Shown: in pieces, positions 10,304-21,069 of the stretch | Layout: each line of letters starts with the position of its first letter | Position numbering within the stretch: the stretch's first letter is position 1 | Source: Emiliania huxleyi CCMP1516 | Taxonomy: Eukaryota > Haptophyta > Isochrysidales > Noelaerhabdaceae | Reading direction: 5' to 3' | Length of the DNA stretch: 64,000 nucleotides | NCBI RefSeq assembly: GCF_000372725.1 | Contig: NW_005201360.1 | Coordinates: 250,725-314,724, forward strand | Notes under the pieces: generated by a model | What the model saw: only the letters and a program-made list of their open reading frames with translations | Database searches by the model: none | Told to the model about the DNA's origin: nothing | Made by a program: the position numbers and the translations under genes

Positions 10304-11169
10304 ATTGCTTCGACGCCAAGCGTGTGCGGGTCGCAGCGTTGATTTTTTTTGAAGAAACAGACACCTGGGGGAAAAGGCACACAGGCCGCCACCATACACG
10401 CGTTTTCACACTGGAATTTAATTAGTTTTTCTCGCGACCTTGATCCTTTGTGTGGCGGCGGCACGGCGGCATCGCTCTCACCTAAAACGCGCAAACGATC
10501 GTCTCCGCTCTCTCAGACGACGCGGCACACTCTGTGCTCCTGGGGCATCGATGGTATAAAAGAGTGTGACGGCGGATGTGATGTAAGGACCTGGTCCAGT
10601 AGTAGGGCGTGGGAGGGGCTGGTGAGTAGCCACCCTAAACTTACTAGCAGGCCAAAAGTCTGAGGGAGGGTCGGTATAGGGTCGGCGTAGAGCGGGATGT
10701 AGACGGTGTGTACCGTGTAGAGAGCCTCTCTAGAGCGCTGTCGAGAGCTGTAGAGCTGTAGAGCGCTGTAGACGGCGCTGTAGAGCTCTACATCCGGCGC
10801 GTGGCGGACCGCCATAGATCTGATGTAGGAGCGCTGTAGAGGCCCTCTTACAGCGTGAAACCTCTACAGCAAACCGCTCTCGACATAAACGAAGCGGCGA
10901 ACGAGGCACGGTCGCTCTCCCAAATGAGGCGCCTTGCGCTTTGTTTCCAGTGCTGCCCTGGCCTTCTCGTTGCCCGCCCAATGGGTGGCAGGTGCCTCTG
11001 CTGCAGTGGCATGCCTCACGCGTCACGGCTGCGACTGGCCGGCGCCCGCTCGGCGCGTCAGCTCGGCTCGGCGTAGTGATAGTGGCCAGCGCAACTCGCC
11101 TGGACTCAACGCTCAGCCAGGAGCTCCCGCACGCGCTGGCGCGAGTCATGGCGCATGCAACGCGTCTGA
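10304..11169. other. intergenic region with palindromic TGTAGAG repeat
   Basis: Contains a TATA-like GGTATAAAAGAG near 10553 with no gene clearly attached. From about 10700 to 10900 it is packed with short inverted copies of TGTAGAGC/GCTCTACA, ending in AAGCGGCGAACGAGGC, and is related to a second copy near 23740-23850. No convincing coding sequence. Confidence 0.5.
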
Positions 11170-11548
11170 ATGCTCGCCTCGCCTCGCGCAAATGCGACCG
11201 TCCTCGCAGCCGACAGTCCACCGCCCGCCGGCCTCACCTCCATCGGCGACGGCGCCTTCCGCGGCTGCTCTGCCCTCGCCCGCGTCACCGTGCCAACCAC
11301 TACCACCGTCGGCAACAACGCCTTCCCCTCCACCGACGCCGTTCTCCGCCTCCCGCCCGCAAAGCATGCGCTGGTACGAGGCGGTGGATGGGGCTCTGGC
11401 CTGCAAGCGCTGCTGCCCCCTCCTCTACGGCTGGCTGGAGCGGGCCCAGATCAGGCTCGGCTCGTACGGCCCGGACGGTGCGGCGCGCCAGCGCGACCGC
11501 GAGGAGTTCGAGGGCGACTTTGCAGACCCTACGCTCCATGCAGACTGA
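11170..11548 (+). pseudogene. LRR_5 (BspA-like) fragment
   Basis: The stretch near 11220-11345 encodes GLTSIGDGAFRGCSALARV followed by TVGNNAFPSTDAVLRLPP, the LRR_5/BspA-type leucine-rich repeat. A second reading frame from about 11365 gives MRWYEAVDGALACKRCCPLL and stops at 11548. The two could be joined by a short intron, but only one and a half repeats are present and no convincing start exists. It is either a decayed member of this large algal surface-protein family or the 3' end of a gene whose first exons I cannot see. Confidence 0.4.
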
Positions 11549-11718
11549 CGTGATTGAAATCGCTGTGAGTAGCTGAGTGGTGTGAGAGTGCACTCTCCGT
11601 TTGTGTCGTTGTCGTTCTGTCGCCTGACTGATCAATTATGAAAGAAACGGAGGATGGGGCTCCTGTGTCGTCCAGGCCACGAATTCTTTTTACGTGGCTC
11701 TGGCCCTGTCGCGCTGCC

Positions 11719-14700
11719 ATGCCCATCACTGCCAGCTCGGGCTCCGCCGCCTTCGCCAAAGCGCGTCCCGACCTGGACGGCCTCATCAAGCGCCGCTTCT
11801 TTTACCGGCAGGCCTTCGAGATCTACGGCGGCGTCGCCGGCTTCTACACGTACGGCCCGCCCGGTGCGGCGGTCAAGCAGAACCTGCTCGCGCTGTGGCG
11901 GAAGCACTTTGTGATCGAGGAGAACCTGATGGAGGTGGACGACACCAACATCATGCCGCACGACGTCCTCTTCGCCTCGGGCCACGTCGAGCGCTTCAAT
12001 GACTTTATCGTCAAGGACTCGTCCGACGCCAACCGCTTCTGGCGTGCTGACAAGCTGCTCGAGGAGGTGATGGAGGCGAAGATGGCAGACAAGGCGTGCA
12101 CGCCGGAGCAGAAGGTGGAGTATCAAAAGGTGCACGCCCAGGCCGACGCCTACTCCGCCGAGCAGCTCTCTCAAGTCTTTGCCCAGTACGGCATCAAGGC
12201 GCGAGGCACCGCCGCCCGCTCTCCTCCACCGCCGCACCCTCTGCCCGCACAGTCACACCGCCACGTCTTCGCACCCTCTGCCCTCCACTGTCGCCGCGCC
12301 CATCCTCACTGCCACCGCCCTCGCCGCCGCCCTCGCCGCCGCCGCCCTCGCCGCCGCCTCCCACGCCGCCGCCCTCCCTCGCCGCCGCCTCTGCAGGCGC
12401 CCGAGAGCGGCGCCGAGCTGACGCCGCCCGAGGAGTTCAACTTGATGTTCGCGACGCCCATCGGCCCGTCGGGGATGATCCAGGGCTACCTCCGCCCAGA
12501 GACGGCGCAGGGCATCTTTCTCAACTTCAAGTTTTGCCTCGAGCAAAACAACTACGCGATGCCGTTCGGGATCGCGCAGGTCGGCAAGGCGTTCCGCAAC
12601 GAGATCGCGCCGCGCTCGGGCCTCATCCGGCAGCGCGAGTTCACGCAGGCCGAGATCGAGTACTTTGTCCACCCGCAAAAGAAGGCGCACCCAAAGTTCG
12701 CCGCCGTCGGCTCCCTCCAGCTCGAGCTGCTCCCGTCGCCCCAGCAGCTCGCAGCGCAGCCGGCGGTGCGCATGAGCCTCGCCGAAGCCGTCGCCGCCGG
12801 CACCGTCGCCAACGAGACGCTCGGCTTCTTCATCGGGCGCACGTACCAGTTCCTGGTCCGCGCGGGGTGCAAGGCGGAGCACATACGCTTCCGGCAGCAC
12901 CTCCCAGACGAGATGGCGCACTACGCGTGCGACTGCTGGGACGCCGAGATCGAGATGTCCCTCGGCTGGGTCGAGTGCGTCGGTGGTTGAGACCCGAGAT
13001 TAGCCGAGATTAGCCGAGATTAGCCGAGATCGAGATGTCCGTCGGCTGGGTCGAGTGCGTCGGCACTCGTGCCCGACTGGTCCGCGTGCGTGCGCGCGCC
13101 GTGGTCAGCCGAGATGAGCCGAGGTGCGGCGAGACTAGGCATCGCCGACCGGTCGGCGTACGACCTGACCGTGCACGCCAAGGCGACGAACACCCCGCTC
13201 ATCGCCGAGGAACCTTTCGAGGTGCCGGTCAAGGTTGAGCGGTACGGGCTGAGCAAGAAGGCTGCGGCCGCTAGATGCGGGACCTCTCCCCAGATCCTCC
13301 CCAGATGCTCCCCAGATGCTCCCCAGATGCTCCCCAGATGCTCCCCAGATGCTCCCCAGATGCTCCCCAGATGCTCCCCAGATCCTCCCCAGATGCTCCC
13401 CAGATGCTCCCCAGATCTCCCCAGATGCTCCCCAGATGCTCCCCAGATGCTCCCCAGATGCTCCCCAGATGCTCCCCAGATGCTCCCCAGATGCTCCCCA
13501 GATGCTCCCCAGATCTCCCCAGATCTCCCCGTATCTCGAGGCCTAGATGCGGGGATGCAGAGGCCTGTACCTGCACTCCGACTAGCGCTCGAGAAGAAAG
13601 ACACACCGTCCGTGTGCAGCTGTCTTCGTAGCCCTCGCGGTGACGCGGTGCTCCGAAGACACACTGCTCGACTCCGCCTCCTCCCCTACCCCTGGCGCAC
13701 TCCTGACGCAGGCGGCGGCAGCACTCGGCAAGTCCTTCAAGAAAGACGCCAAGCGGGTGACGGGCAAGCTGGATGAGATGTCAGCCGAGGAGCTCAAGGC
13801 GCTCAAGGCGACGGCGGAGGCGGAGGGCAAGGCGCCGCGCGCACGCTCACACACAGACCCAGCAGCGGAGCCCCCCCCCCCCCCCCCTCAACACACACGG
13901 CCGACGGCGGGGGGGGAGAGGCGCGTGGTCGGCGACGGTGGAGAGTCTCCCCACTGCGCGGCCTCCCTCGCCTGCAGGCGTCGCTGACGGTGAGCGACTG
14001 CGGCGGCAGCGACACTTTCGAGATCGCCAACGAGCTGCTCGTCTTCGAGGCGACGAGCGGAATTGCCCGACAGCCGAGAGGACAGCCGAGAGGACAGCCG
14101 AGACCAGCCCCGGGCCCTCGCCCCCCTCGGGCGTGTGGAGTAGCCCAGCTCCCTTCCCCCTCCCGCCAGGCGACAACCACGATCATGCACGTCGAGAAGT
14201 ACACGCCCAACGTGATCGAGCCCTCCTTCGGCATCGACCGCATCCTGACCGCCATCTACGAGCACACCTACTCGGTGCGCGCAAAGGAGGGCGACGCGCC
14301 CGAGGAGCCGCCGCCCAAGAAGGGCGACAAGAAGGACAGCGCGACAGACGCCAAGCCGGGCGTGCTCGCGTTCCCGCCCGAGGTTGCTAACCCTACACCT
14401 TAGCCCCCGCCCCAACCCTAACCCTAACCGTGCTCGCCTTCCGCCCGAGTTTGCGCCGTACAAGTGCAAATCTCCCCCGATCTCCCCCTACCTCCCCCTA
14501 TCTCCCTCCCTTAGGTTGCGCCGTACAAGTGCGTCGTGCTGCCGCTCGACATGCGGATTGTCCGCGAGTGCGAGTACGCCGGTATGCGCGACGCGCTGCG
14601 CGCCACCCTGTCCGAGCAGGGGCTGCAGTACAAGGCTGGACGGGCCGGCGCGCCTCTTCCTTCCTGAGTGAGCGGGTGACTACCTTGTGCTCATGTGCAA

Positions 14701-15236
14701 TAGGTGGACGAGTCGGGCGCGTCAATCGGCAAGCGGTACGCGCGCTCCGACGAGCTCGGCATCCCGTTTGCAATCACGATCGACGAGGACTGCCTCAAGC
14801 AGTTTAAAGCGGACGCCGCGAGCGCCACGGCCACGCTGCGCGAGCGCGACTCGACGCGGCAGGTTGGCGGGTAGCACTCTTCTCAACGCCGCTCCCGCCC
14901 GTCTCACCGGGCGTGGATGGAGATGCGAGGGGAGTGCGCCCCTGTCCCTCTTTAGCGCGCGGCCGGGGGGGGGGGGTTGCCTGACGCTGCCCGGCACCCC
15001 AGGTGCGGCTGCCGCTCTCGACGATCGCGCAGACGGTCGCCCAGCTCTGCTCGGCCAGCACGCTCACGTGGGACGAGCTCGATGCGGACTTTGCCGGCAC
15101 GGGCGCGGACCCGAAGGTCGCGTACCTGAAACAGATGGGCGTGGAGGAGGCGCTCAGCGCCGCCGTGACTGCGCTCGCCAAGGAGAAGCCGGCCGACCCG
15201 ATGAAGTGGCTGTCGGCACGGTTCGCCGCTCTGTGA
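11719..15236 (+). CDS. GARS: glycyl-tRNA synthetase
   Basis: Nine exons: 11719-12198, 12397-12982, 13139-13260, 13712-13831, 13978-14049, 14170-14382, 14515-14634, 14704-14862, 15003-15236; sum 2106 nt, 701 aa. Eukaryote-type homodimeric class II GlyRS. Motif 1 region [17 protein letters not shown], substrate loop [11 protein letters not shown], motif 2 [17 protein letters not shown], motif 3 [11 protein letters not shown], then the anticodon-binding domain ([38 protein letters not shown]). It charges tRNA-Gly and may serve cytosol and organelle. Introns: five GC-AG and three GT-AG. The 451-nt intron 13261-13711 is mostly an 11-bp minisatellite, intron 14383-14514 contains a copy of its own splice junction, and exon 2 has a duplicated end. 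A WHEP domain is absent. Confidence 0.92.
13284..13535. repeat. 11-bp minisatellite in GlyRS intron
   Basis: About 22 near-perfect tandem copies of CCCAGATGCTC, some shortened to CCCAGATC, lie inside the intron 13261-13711. Because 11 is not a multiple of three, such an array could not be tolerated in an exon. Confidence 0.9.
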
Positions 15237-16010
15237 GTGAGTGGGGGCACAGAGAGCGGAGAGAGGAGCGCGCGTCAGGCGCGGGTCGCGGGACGTGCCC
15301 CCGAACTTTGAGGGCGCGCCCATTGTGCGCGGCAGCGCGAGCGAGGTTGTGGCTTGTGCGGCTGGGCGGCGGGCGGGGGCCGCCTGGGGAGAGGCGATCG
15401 CGAGGGTACCTTTACGTCAGACGTCACGTCCTCACGTCCTCACGTGCGCACAGTGCGTCTTGCTCTCTTGCTAAGTTTAAACTTTCTTATTATTCCCGCA
15501 TCGGGGGTGGGGGTGGGGGGCGAAGTGTGTGCGCGTCCCTCGTTCCACGGCGGCCTCCGGCTTCCCCCCCCCCGCCCGCTGCTGAGCAGGTGTGTGTGGA
15601 GGCGCATAAACTGGTTGCCGCACAGTAAGACCCGATGCGCTTCCAGCAGCGACGGCATCAGCCGCTCTGCCACGTCGATGCCGATGTTGAGCTCACGATC
15701 CCTCTGCCTGGTGGTGTGCTGGGCAGCGGATTCTCGACCGAGACGGTGCGCCTGAGCTCTGCGCGATGGGTGGGCTGGCTTCCACGAACAGCGCCGCTCC
15801 CCAAACATGACGTCGGACGAGCCTTGCGAGCGGGTCATGCCGTCTGCGGCGAAGTAGTGAGCGCCGATGACGACCAGCAGGCCTGCTGCAGCAGTGCGCT
15901 GTGGTCCATGCTTCCAGAATGCGAGTCACGCTGGGCCGCTCGAGGAGATTCGAGGTCGAGATTCGAGGCCGCCTGCTGGTCCGTCGCCTGCCTCGCCCGG
16001 ACGTACTCGC
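15237..16010. other. intergenic region
   Basis: Between the convergent ends of GlyRS and the coiled-coil gene. It contains C-tracts, an AT-rich patch near 15470-15500 and GC-rich unique sequence. No frame here looks coding. Confidence 0.4.
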
Positions 16011-16876
16011 TCACGCGGGGTTCGAGCCGCCGCCGTCACCGACGCCGCTGCTGCCACCGACGGGTGGCGGCGCTGTCGCATCCGTTCCAGTGGCGCCGCC
16101 CTGCTGCTGCTGCTGCTGCTCCTCCCGCGCGATGCGCTCTCGCTGCTTGCGCTCCTTCTGTCGAAGCCGCTTGCGCGCCTTCTTCTCCTCGAGCCGCAGC
16201 TCGTCCGCGAGCGTCTCGAGAGAAAGCTCGCCTGCGACAAGGCTCCAGGAACGCTCTGAGAGGCCATGACAGGGTGAGCGTGTGCGAGTGGCGTGGCATG
16301 GTGATGGGATGGGAACAGCTCACCGCTGCCGCCGGCACCCATCTCCTCGAGCGCCGCTCGCCGCTCCGACTCGAGGTACGCCGCCCGTGCCTCGGCCTCG
16401 GCCTCCGCCGTCCTCTCCGCCTCTGCCTGCAGCCGCGTCTTCCCCGTCGGCACGATCCCTCCGACGCCGCCCAGCTTCTCCGTCATGTCCCTGATGTGTT
16501 GCTGCGCCTCCTCGCGCATCCGGTCGGCGCGCTCGCCGCCGATTGCGGCGCCCGCAGCCACATGCCGGTCGGCGAGCTCGGTCGCGCGCGTGATCCGCCG
16601 TATCTCCTCCATCAGCTTTGGCACGTAAGTCGGCTGCACAGGGCCGCCGATACGCTCGAGCGAGCCAAAGGTGGGCTCGCAGCCGTCCGCCGTTGTGCGC
16701 ATCGAGAAGCAGAAACGCGGCAGCGGGCCGCGCGCCTTCCTGATGCTCACAATCTCTCCGACGTCGCTCAGCTCGAGACGCCACAACCCTGGCCGGCTGA
16801 GGAACGGCGCGACCAGCCGCAGGTTCGCCATATGAATCCTTTCGCCAAGCTCTTGCTCGGCCGTGCGGCCGCTCAT
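16011..16876 (-). CDS. unrecognised coiled-coil protein
   Basis: Exons 16324-16876 and 16011-16231, 257 aa. The N-terminal part (LRLVAPFLSRPGLWRLELSD, GPLPRFCFSMRTTADGCEP) is globular. From about residue 85 it is a long charged helix (ELADRHVAAGAAIGGERADR, then AEAERTAEAEAEARAAYLES), ending in a Lys/Arg/Glu/Gln coiled coil with a poly-Gln run. The 92-nt GT-AG intron (16232-16323) has GTGAGC at its donor and GCGAGC at the exon start. I do not recognise the family; a cytoskeletal or flagellar structural role would fit, but nothing shows it. Confidence 0.6.
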
Positions 16877-17415
16877 CGCTGCAGGAAGCGCGCGGTGGGA
16901 AGGGGTCAGCGCCGAGCCGCAGCGGACGTGTGTTTCTTTTTCTCGAAAGCTTGCGAAAGCGCTCGAAGGTCTCCTGACTCAGTCTGTAAAGTACCACAAC
17001 CCATGGCTCTGTGCCCCGCTCGTCCCACCGTGTCCACCACGGCGCACGGGGTGATATGGGCGGAGTCTGTTCCAAGCGCGTGTGCGCACACACACTCTCT
17101 CTCTCGCTCGCTCGCTCGCACGCGCGGCGTGCGCGAGCGGCCCTCCACGTGGGTGAGGCGGCGAGAATAGTCTCCTCTCCAGCGCTTGCCCTGCAACTGG
17201 CCGGGCGTGGGTGCTCCATCCTTCATGCCTTCGCCTTGGTTGGCCTCCTTCTTCTTCTCAAGGTCGAGGAGGATGCCGACGACTCTCTGCACAAGGCCCA
17301 ACTCCTGGGCACGGGCAGTGGTTGTCAGTGCAATAAGGGTAGAACACCAGGCTAGGCGCGCGGTGCTGTCGCCTGCTCGCGAGAGTCGGGTCGGCTGCCA
17401 GCGGAGCGGCCGCTC

Positions 17416-18775
17416 ACTGCTCGGTACCCCCCCTTGCACATCTAAAGCCATCCCTGCTGCTAGGGGGGGGTCTGACCCCCCCAGCAGCAGAGCGCTGCTG
17501 CTGGGGGGGGGGGTCCGGACCCCCCCAGCAGCAGAGCGCTGCTGCCGGGGGGGGGGGTCCCGACCCCCCCAGCAGCAGAGCGCACGGACCCAGCTCTCCC
17601 GCCTCTTCGCCGCCGCCCCACCCTCCACCCTCGGCTCGTGTTTGAGCGGTACGCTCGAGGCGGTTGTGTTCACCGCGCCTTCGAGCCCAATACACCTAGC
17701 AGCCCGACCGCCGCGAAGCGTGATGATAGCGAGAGGTGTACTCCGCGAGGTTGAGCGCTGCACGCGGTACTTGGCGGTGTCGCAGCGTCGAGCAACACTC
17801 GGTGTCAGAGCGTCGCGCCAAATCAGTAGTCTCATCACCGAGTGATTGCTGGCCTGTGGCGTATGACCTCACGCGGATATCACCAACGATGAGCATGCGA
17901 AGATAGGGAACAATATCTTGTACAGGCTGTGCTCCCAGGGCTGTGCCACGGCGTATGCCGATGGGCTGCGAGAGCCGTATCTTCCCTCCTTGAGGCAGAG
18001 GCGCCGCGATGCACGAGAGGCGTAGAAGAGAGGCTGGCGTGCCCCGCACCTCCCGGTTGGCAGTAGGAGGGCCCGCCGGTGAGACCACTGATTTTGGTGC
18101 CGACCATAAATTATCGCCACTGGAACGCATGGGCATGCTACTTTTACAGCTGCTGTCTGTAGACTGTACAGAGATGCCAGCACCCCCCACAGGCAGAGCG
18201 CTCCTGCTGGGGGGGGGGGGTCCGGACCCCCCCAGCAGCAGAGTGCTGCTGCTGGGGGGGTAAGGATGTGTATAAATATTGAATATATTGCTCCAATACT
18301 TAGAGGCGCAGTCAATCTCCAATATATTGTCAATACTTAGAGGGGGTTGGCCCTGGTCTGGTCGGGGTGGACTCCGTTTCCAGCGATGGGAGGTCCATCC
18401 CGGGCTTGAGGACGCTCGAAAATCGCCTTAAATGGGCCAAAATCGCTTGAAAATCGCGATTCGCATCAAAATCGCTTTCTGCCATGCTTTCTACTCGCAA
18501 ATCTTTCGATTTCAAGCCACCACATAGGCGATGTTTGGGTCAAATTTCAACATTTTATGCTTTTTGAGGTAAAAATCAGCGATCAATACGTCAATATATT
18601 GTCAATACTTAGAGGGAAGGCTGTCAATATTCAATATCAATACTTAGAGGGGCGAGAATCAATATTTATACACATCCTTAGGGGGGGGGGGTCCCGACCC
18701 CCCCAGCAGCAGAGCGCTGCTGCTGGGGGGGGGGTCGGCCATGGCTTTAGATGTGCAGGGGGGGTACCGAGCAGT
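17416..18775. mobile_element. inverted-repeat element with G-tract palindromes
   Basis: About 1.36 kb. The ends ACTGCTCGGTACCCCCC... and ...GGGGGGTACCGAGCAGT are inverted repeats continuing into matching CACATCTAAAGCCAT/ATGGCTTTAGATGTG. Both sides are flanked by GAGCGGCCGCTC (17404-17415 and 18776-18787), which may be a target duplication; it is itself palindromic and could also be part of the terminal repeat. Inside each end are hairpins of CAGCAGC, long G tracts and their complements (17450-17590, 18190-18260, 18670-18740). The central part 17590-18180 looks like coding sequence but has no transposase motif I recognise. Confidence 0.6.
18261..18680. mobile_element. nested AT-rich MITE
   Basis: A 420-bp AT-rich segment bounded by perfect 22-bp inverted repeats starting TAAGGATGTGTATAAATATT, inserted in a G-tract hairpin of the larger element. 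The interior has several copies of CAATACTTAGAGGG. No open frame of note. Confidence 0.7.
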
Positions 18776-19648
18776 GAGCGGCCGCTCAGGAGCTTGGCCG
18801 CGGAGAAAGGCAAGCTGTTCGCCCTGCGCTCAGCACGCAGCCGCAGAACACGCTTGCGTGGCGTGTCATCCGTGCCTGGAATGACCGTGTCGTACTGGTA
18901 TCGACGGCCATTCCAGAAGGCGGGGCAGTTTTCGATTGCCGAAGCTGCTGTCTGCACGACCCGAGCCCCCGCGAGGTTCACAGCCTTGTTATTGAGAAGA
19001 AAGTACCTCCTATGGCGCTGTGCGCTGGTCTGTGAGAGGTTGAGGTGCGAGCCCTGGAGGCCCTGGGGATGGGGTGAGACTACCCGCGGGCCTAGAAGGC
19101 CCGCGCGCAGGGGGGGTGGGACATTGAGACCGGTCATGAATGAGTGCGCGACACGCATGTTGCGAGCAGCGTTGTTGATGTTCTGCGCGTCGCCACAGAC
19201 GGCGGCGCGCGAGAGCTGTTGCGAGTGGTGCTGGACGAAGCCCCGGGCGCTGCCGGAGGCTGTGCCGTAGTCGGTGCGGTCGACGGCGCTCGGGCTGCCG
19301 ACCTCTTTGGCGAAGTTGAAGATGATTCTCTTGGTCGGCGGCGCAATGCCGCCCTGGCTTTCGACGAGACCAATTTTGACGATTCCGTTCATGCATCATG
19401 GCATGGAGCGCGTCGTAGTACTGTCCCTTGTGCTCTTTGACCCAGCCTTTGCCGGTCGCATGGACGAGCGGCCCCTGTGACTTGTGGCCGCGCTCTTTGC
19501 ACCCAAGAACCTTGAGCAAGGTTTGGTCGAGGGTGCCGCCTAAAAAATTGTGGTAAGCCCCCCAAAAAGAAAGAAAAAAACTGTTTTTCCGCGCGAGGAC
19601 TTTTCGAGACTTTCCGAGAGTTGGCCTTTTTGCCATCGCCCAGCCAGC

Positions 19649-21069
19649 ATGGTGGCTGACCTGCTGCTGGCTAAGCTGCGCGAGCTACAGGCAACAGTCG
19701 AGTCGACAGAGCCGGAGGCGTCCATCCTTCCGACATGCCTCTCCCTCCTCGATCAGCTCGGCACGGTGCTCGGCGGCGGCGGCCCTCCCCCTTTAACGAC
19801 CAGGGAGGACCGGTACGGCGGCGTCGAGATTGAGGTACCGATTTCTGCCGCGGACACGCCGCACGCGCTCGGCGTTGAGCTCAGCCGCCGGATTGAGCAG
19901 TGGGCCGCCGCGGGCAAGCGAGGGCTCTGGCTCAAGATCCCGCTGGAGTGCGCCGCCTTTGCGGGCTCGGCGGCGGCGCAGGGCTTCCAGTTCCACCACG
20001 CAAAGCCGGAGTACGTCGAGATGACCCGCTGGCTGCCTACCGACCAGCCGAGCCCGCTTCCCGCCTACGCCTTCACCCAGGTACCCACCACCGCTCACCC
20101 GAGCCGTCACCAAAGTGTCTACTGCCGCCTTTCGCCCACGCCACCGCCTGCGCCTTTAGGTCGGCGTCGGCGGCGTCGTCGTCAACTCCGCGGGCCATGT
20201 GCTGATGGTGCAGGAGCGCGGCTCGGCAACACCTCGGCCGACTTCAGACCACTTCGGCTGCCTCGGCCAACCTCGGGCCACCTCGGCTGCACCTCGGCCC
20301 AGCTCCAGGCATCCGCCGTGCAGGAGCGCGTCTCTCCGACGGCGAAGATGCAGGGCAGCTGGAAACTGCCGGGCGGGCGTCGCGCGCGCACCGGAGGGCG
20401 AGGCTCTTTGGAGGGCCCTTCTCTGACGCTTCTCGGAGCCTTCCACCAGGCGGGCTCGCCGATCCGGGTGAGGACTTTGCCGACACGGTCGCGCGCGAGG
20501 CGCGCGAGGAGGCCGCCCTGGCCGCCGCCTCCGGCGGACGCCTCTGAGGCTCTCGGAAGCTTCCCGCAAGGTGCGCGAGGAGACGGGGATCGCCGCCTCG
20601 CTGTCCAACGGCGGCGGCGTCGTCTCGCTGCGCCACTCGCACGGTTTCCGGTTCGGCGTGGGCGACTTGTACGTGGTCTGGCGTGGGAGAGATGCTGAGG
20701 CTCGGTCGGGAGGGGGCCGAGAGGCGCGCCGTCGAGAGTAGGCGGCGAGTCTGTGCGCGAGGGCAGCGCACGCCGCCAAACGGTGACCATGCAACCATTA
20801 GTTAGGTGGTCAAGCTCGTGTGCGAGGGCAGCGAGGAGATCCAGATGAACGAGCGCGAGCTCGCCGGCGCGCGGTGGGTGCCGTGGGAGGAGGTCCGGGC
20901 GATGGTGGCGCCTGCGAGCGCAGAGAGCTTTGACGGAAAGGTGAGCCAGACCAACCTCGATTTCATCTCCAGCGCGCTCAGCGGAGCGCTCATCGCCGGC
21001 ACGCCCACGCCAAGCAGCCGGCCGGGCGTAAGCTCGATGGTCTACACGGCGCGCGCAGCGGAGACTTAG
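19649..21069 (+). CDS. NUDT6: Nudix hydrolase, NUDT6-like
   Basis: Exons 19649-20080, 20160-20213, 20324-20372, 20450-20499, 20571-20672, 20806-21069; sum 951 nt, 316 aa. The N-terminal pre-Nudix domain (GVEIEVPIS, GKRGLWLKIPLE, GFQFHHAKPEYVEMTRWLP) is typical of NUDT6 and plant NUDX2/8 relatives. After splicing the Nudix box is perfect: G-LADPG-E-DFADTVA-REVREETGI, matching GX5EX7REUXEEXGU. Substrate is a nucleoside diphosphate derivative (NUDX relatives use ADP-ribose or NADH). All splice junctions sit next to short direct repeats; intron 20214-20323 appears to be GA-AG with the 13-mer GTGCAGGAGCGCG at both boundaries. Confidence 0.85.

Larger units (their letters stand above)
17165..19660 (-). 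pseudogene. degenerate gene interrupted by inserted elements
   Basis: Coding-looking stretches on the minus strand: 19390-19560 (GCKERGHKSQGPLVHATGKG), 18790-19392 (MNGIVKIGLVESQGG, NGRRYQYDTVIPGTDDTPRK), 17700-18180 and 17165-17400 (WCSTLIALTTTARAQELGLV). They are not joinable: there is a frame change near 19385, and the inserted element 17416-18775 separates the last parts, including the coding-looking block 17700-18180. The family is unknown to me. It could be a transposon-borne gene or an old host gene. Overlaps the promoter of the Nudix gene at 19649. Confidence 0.35.

Noticed and set aside
13284..13535. CCCAGATGCTC array as a CRISPR-like array
   Set aside because: Units are contiguous 11-mers without unique spacers, inside an intron of a eukaryotic gene.
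14408..14428. CCCTAACCCTAACC as a telomere or interstitial telomere
   Set aside because: Only two to three units, inside a GlyRS intron with coding sequence on both sides; a telomere would be far longer and terminal.
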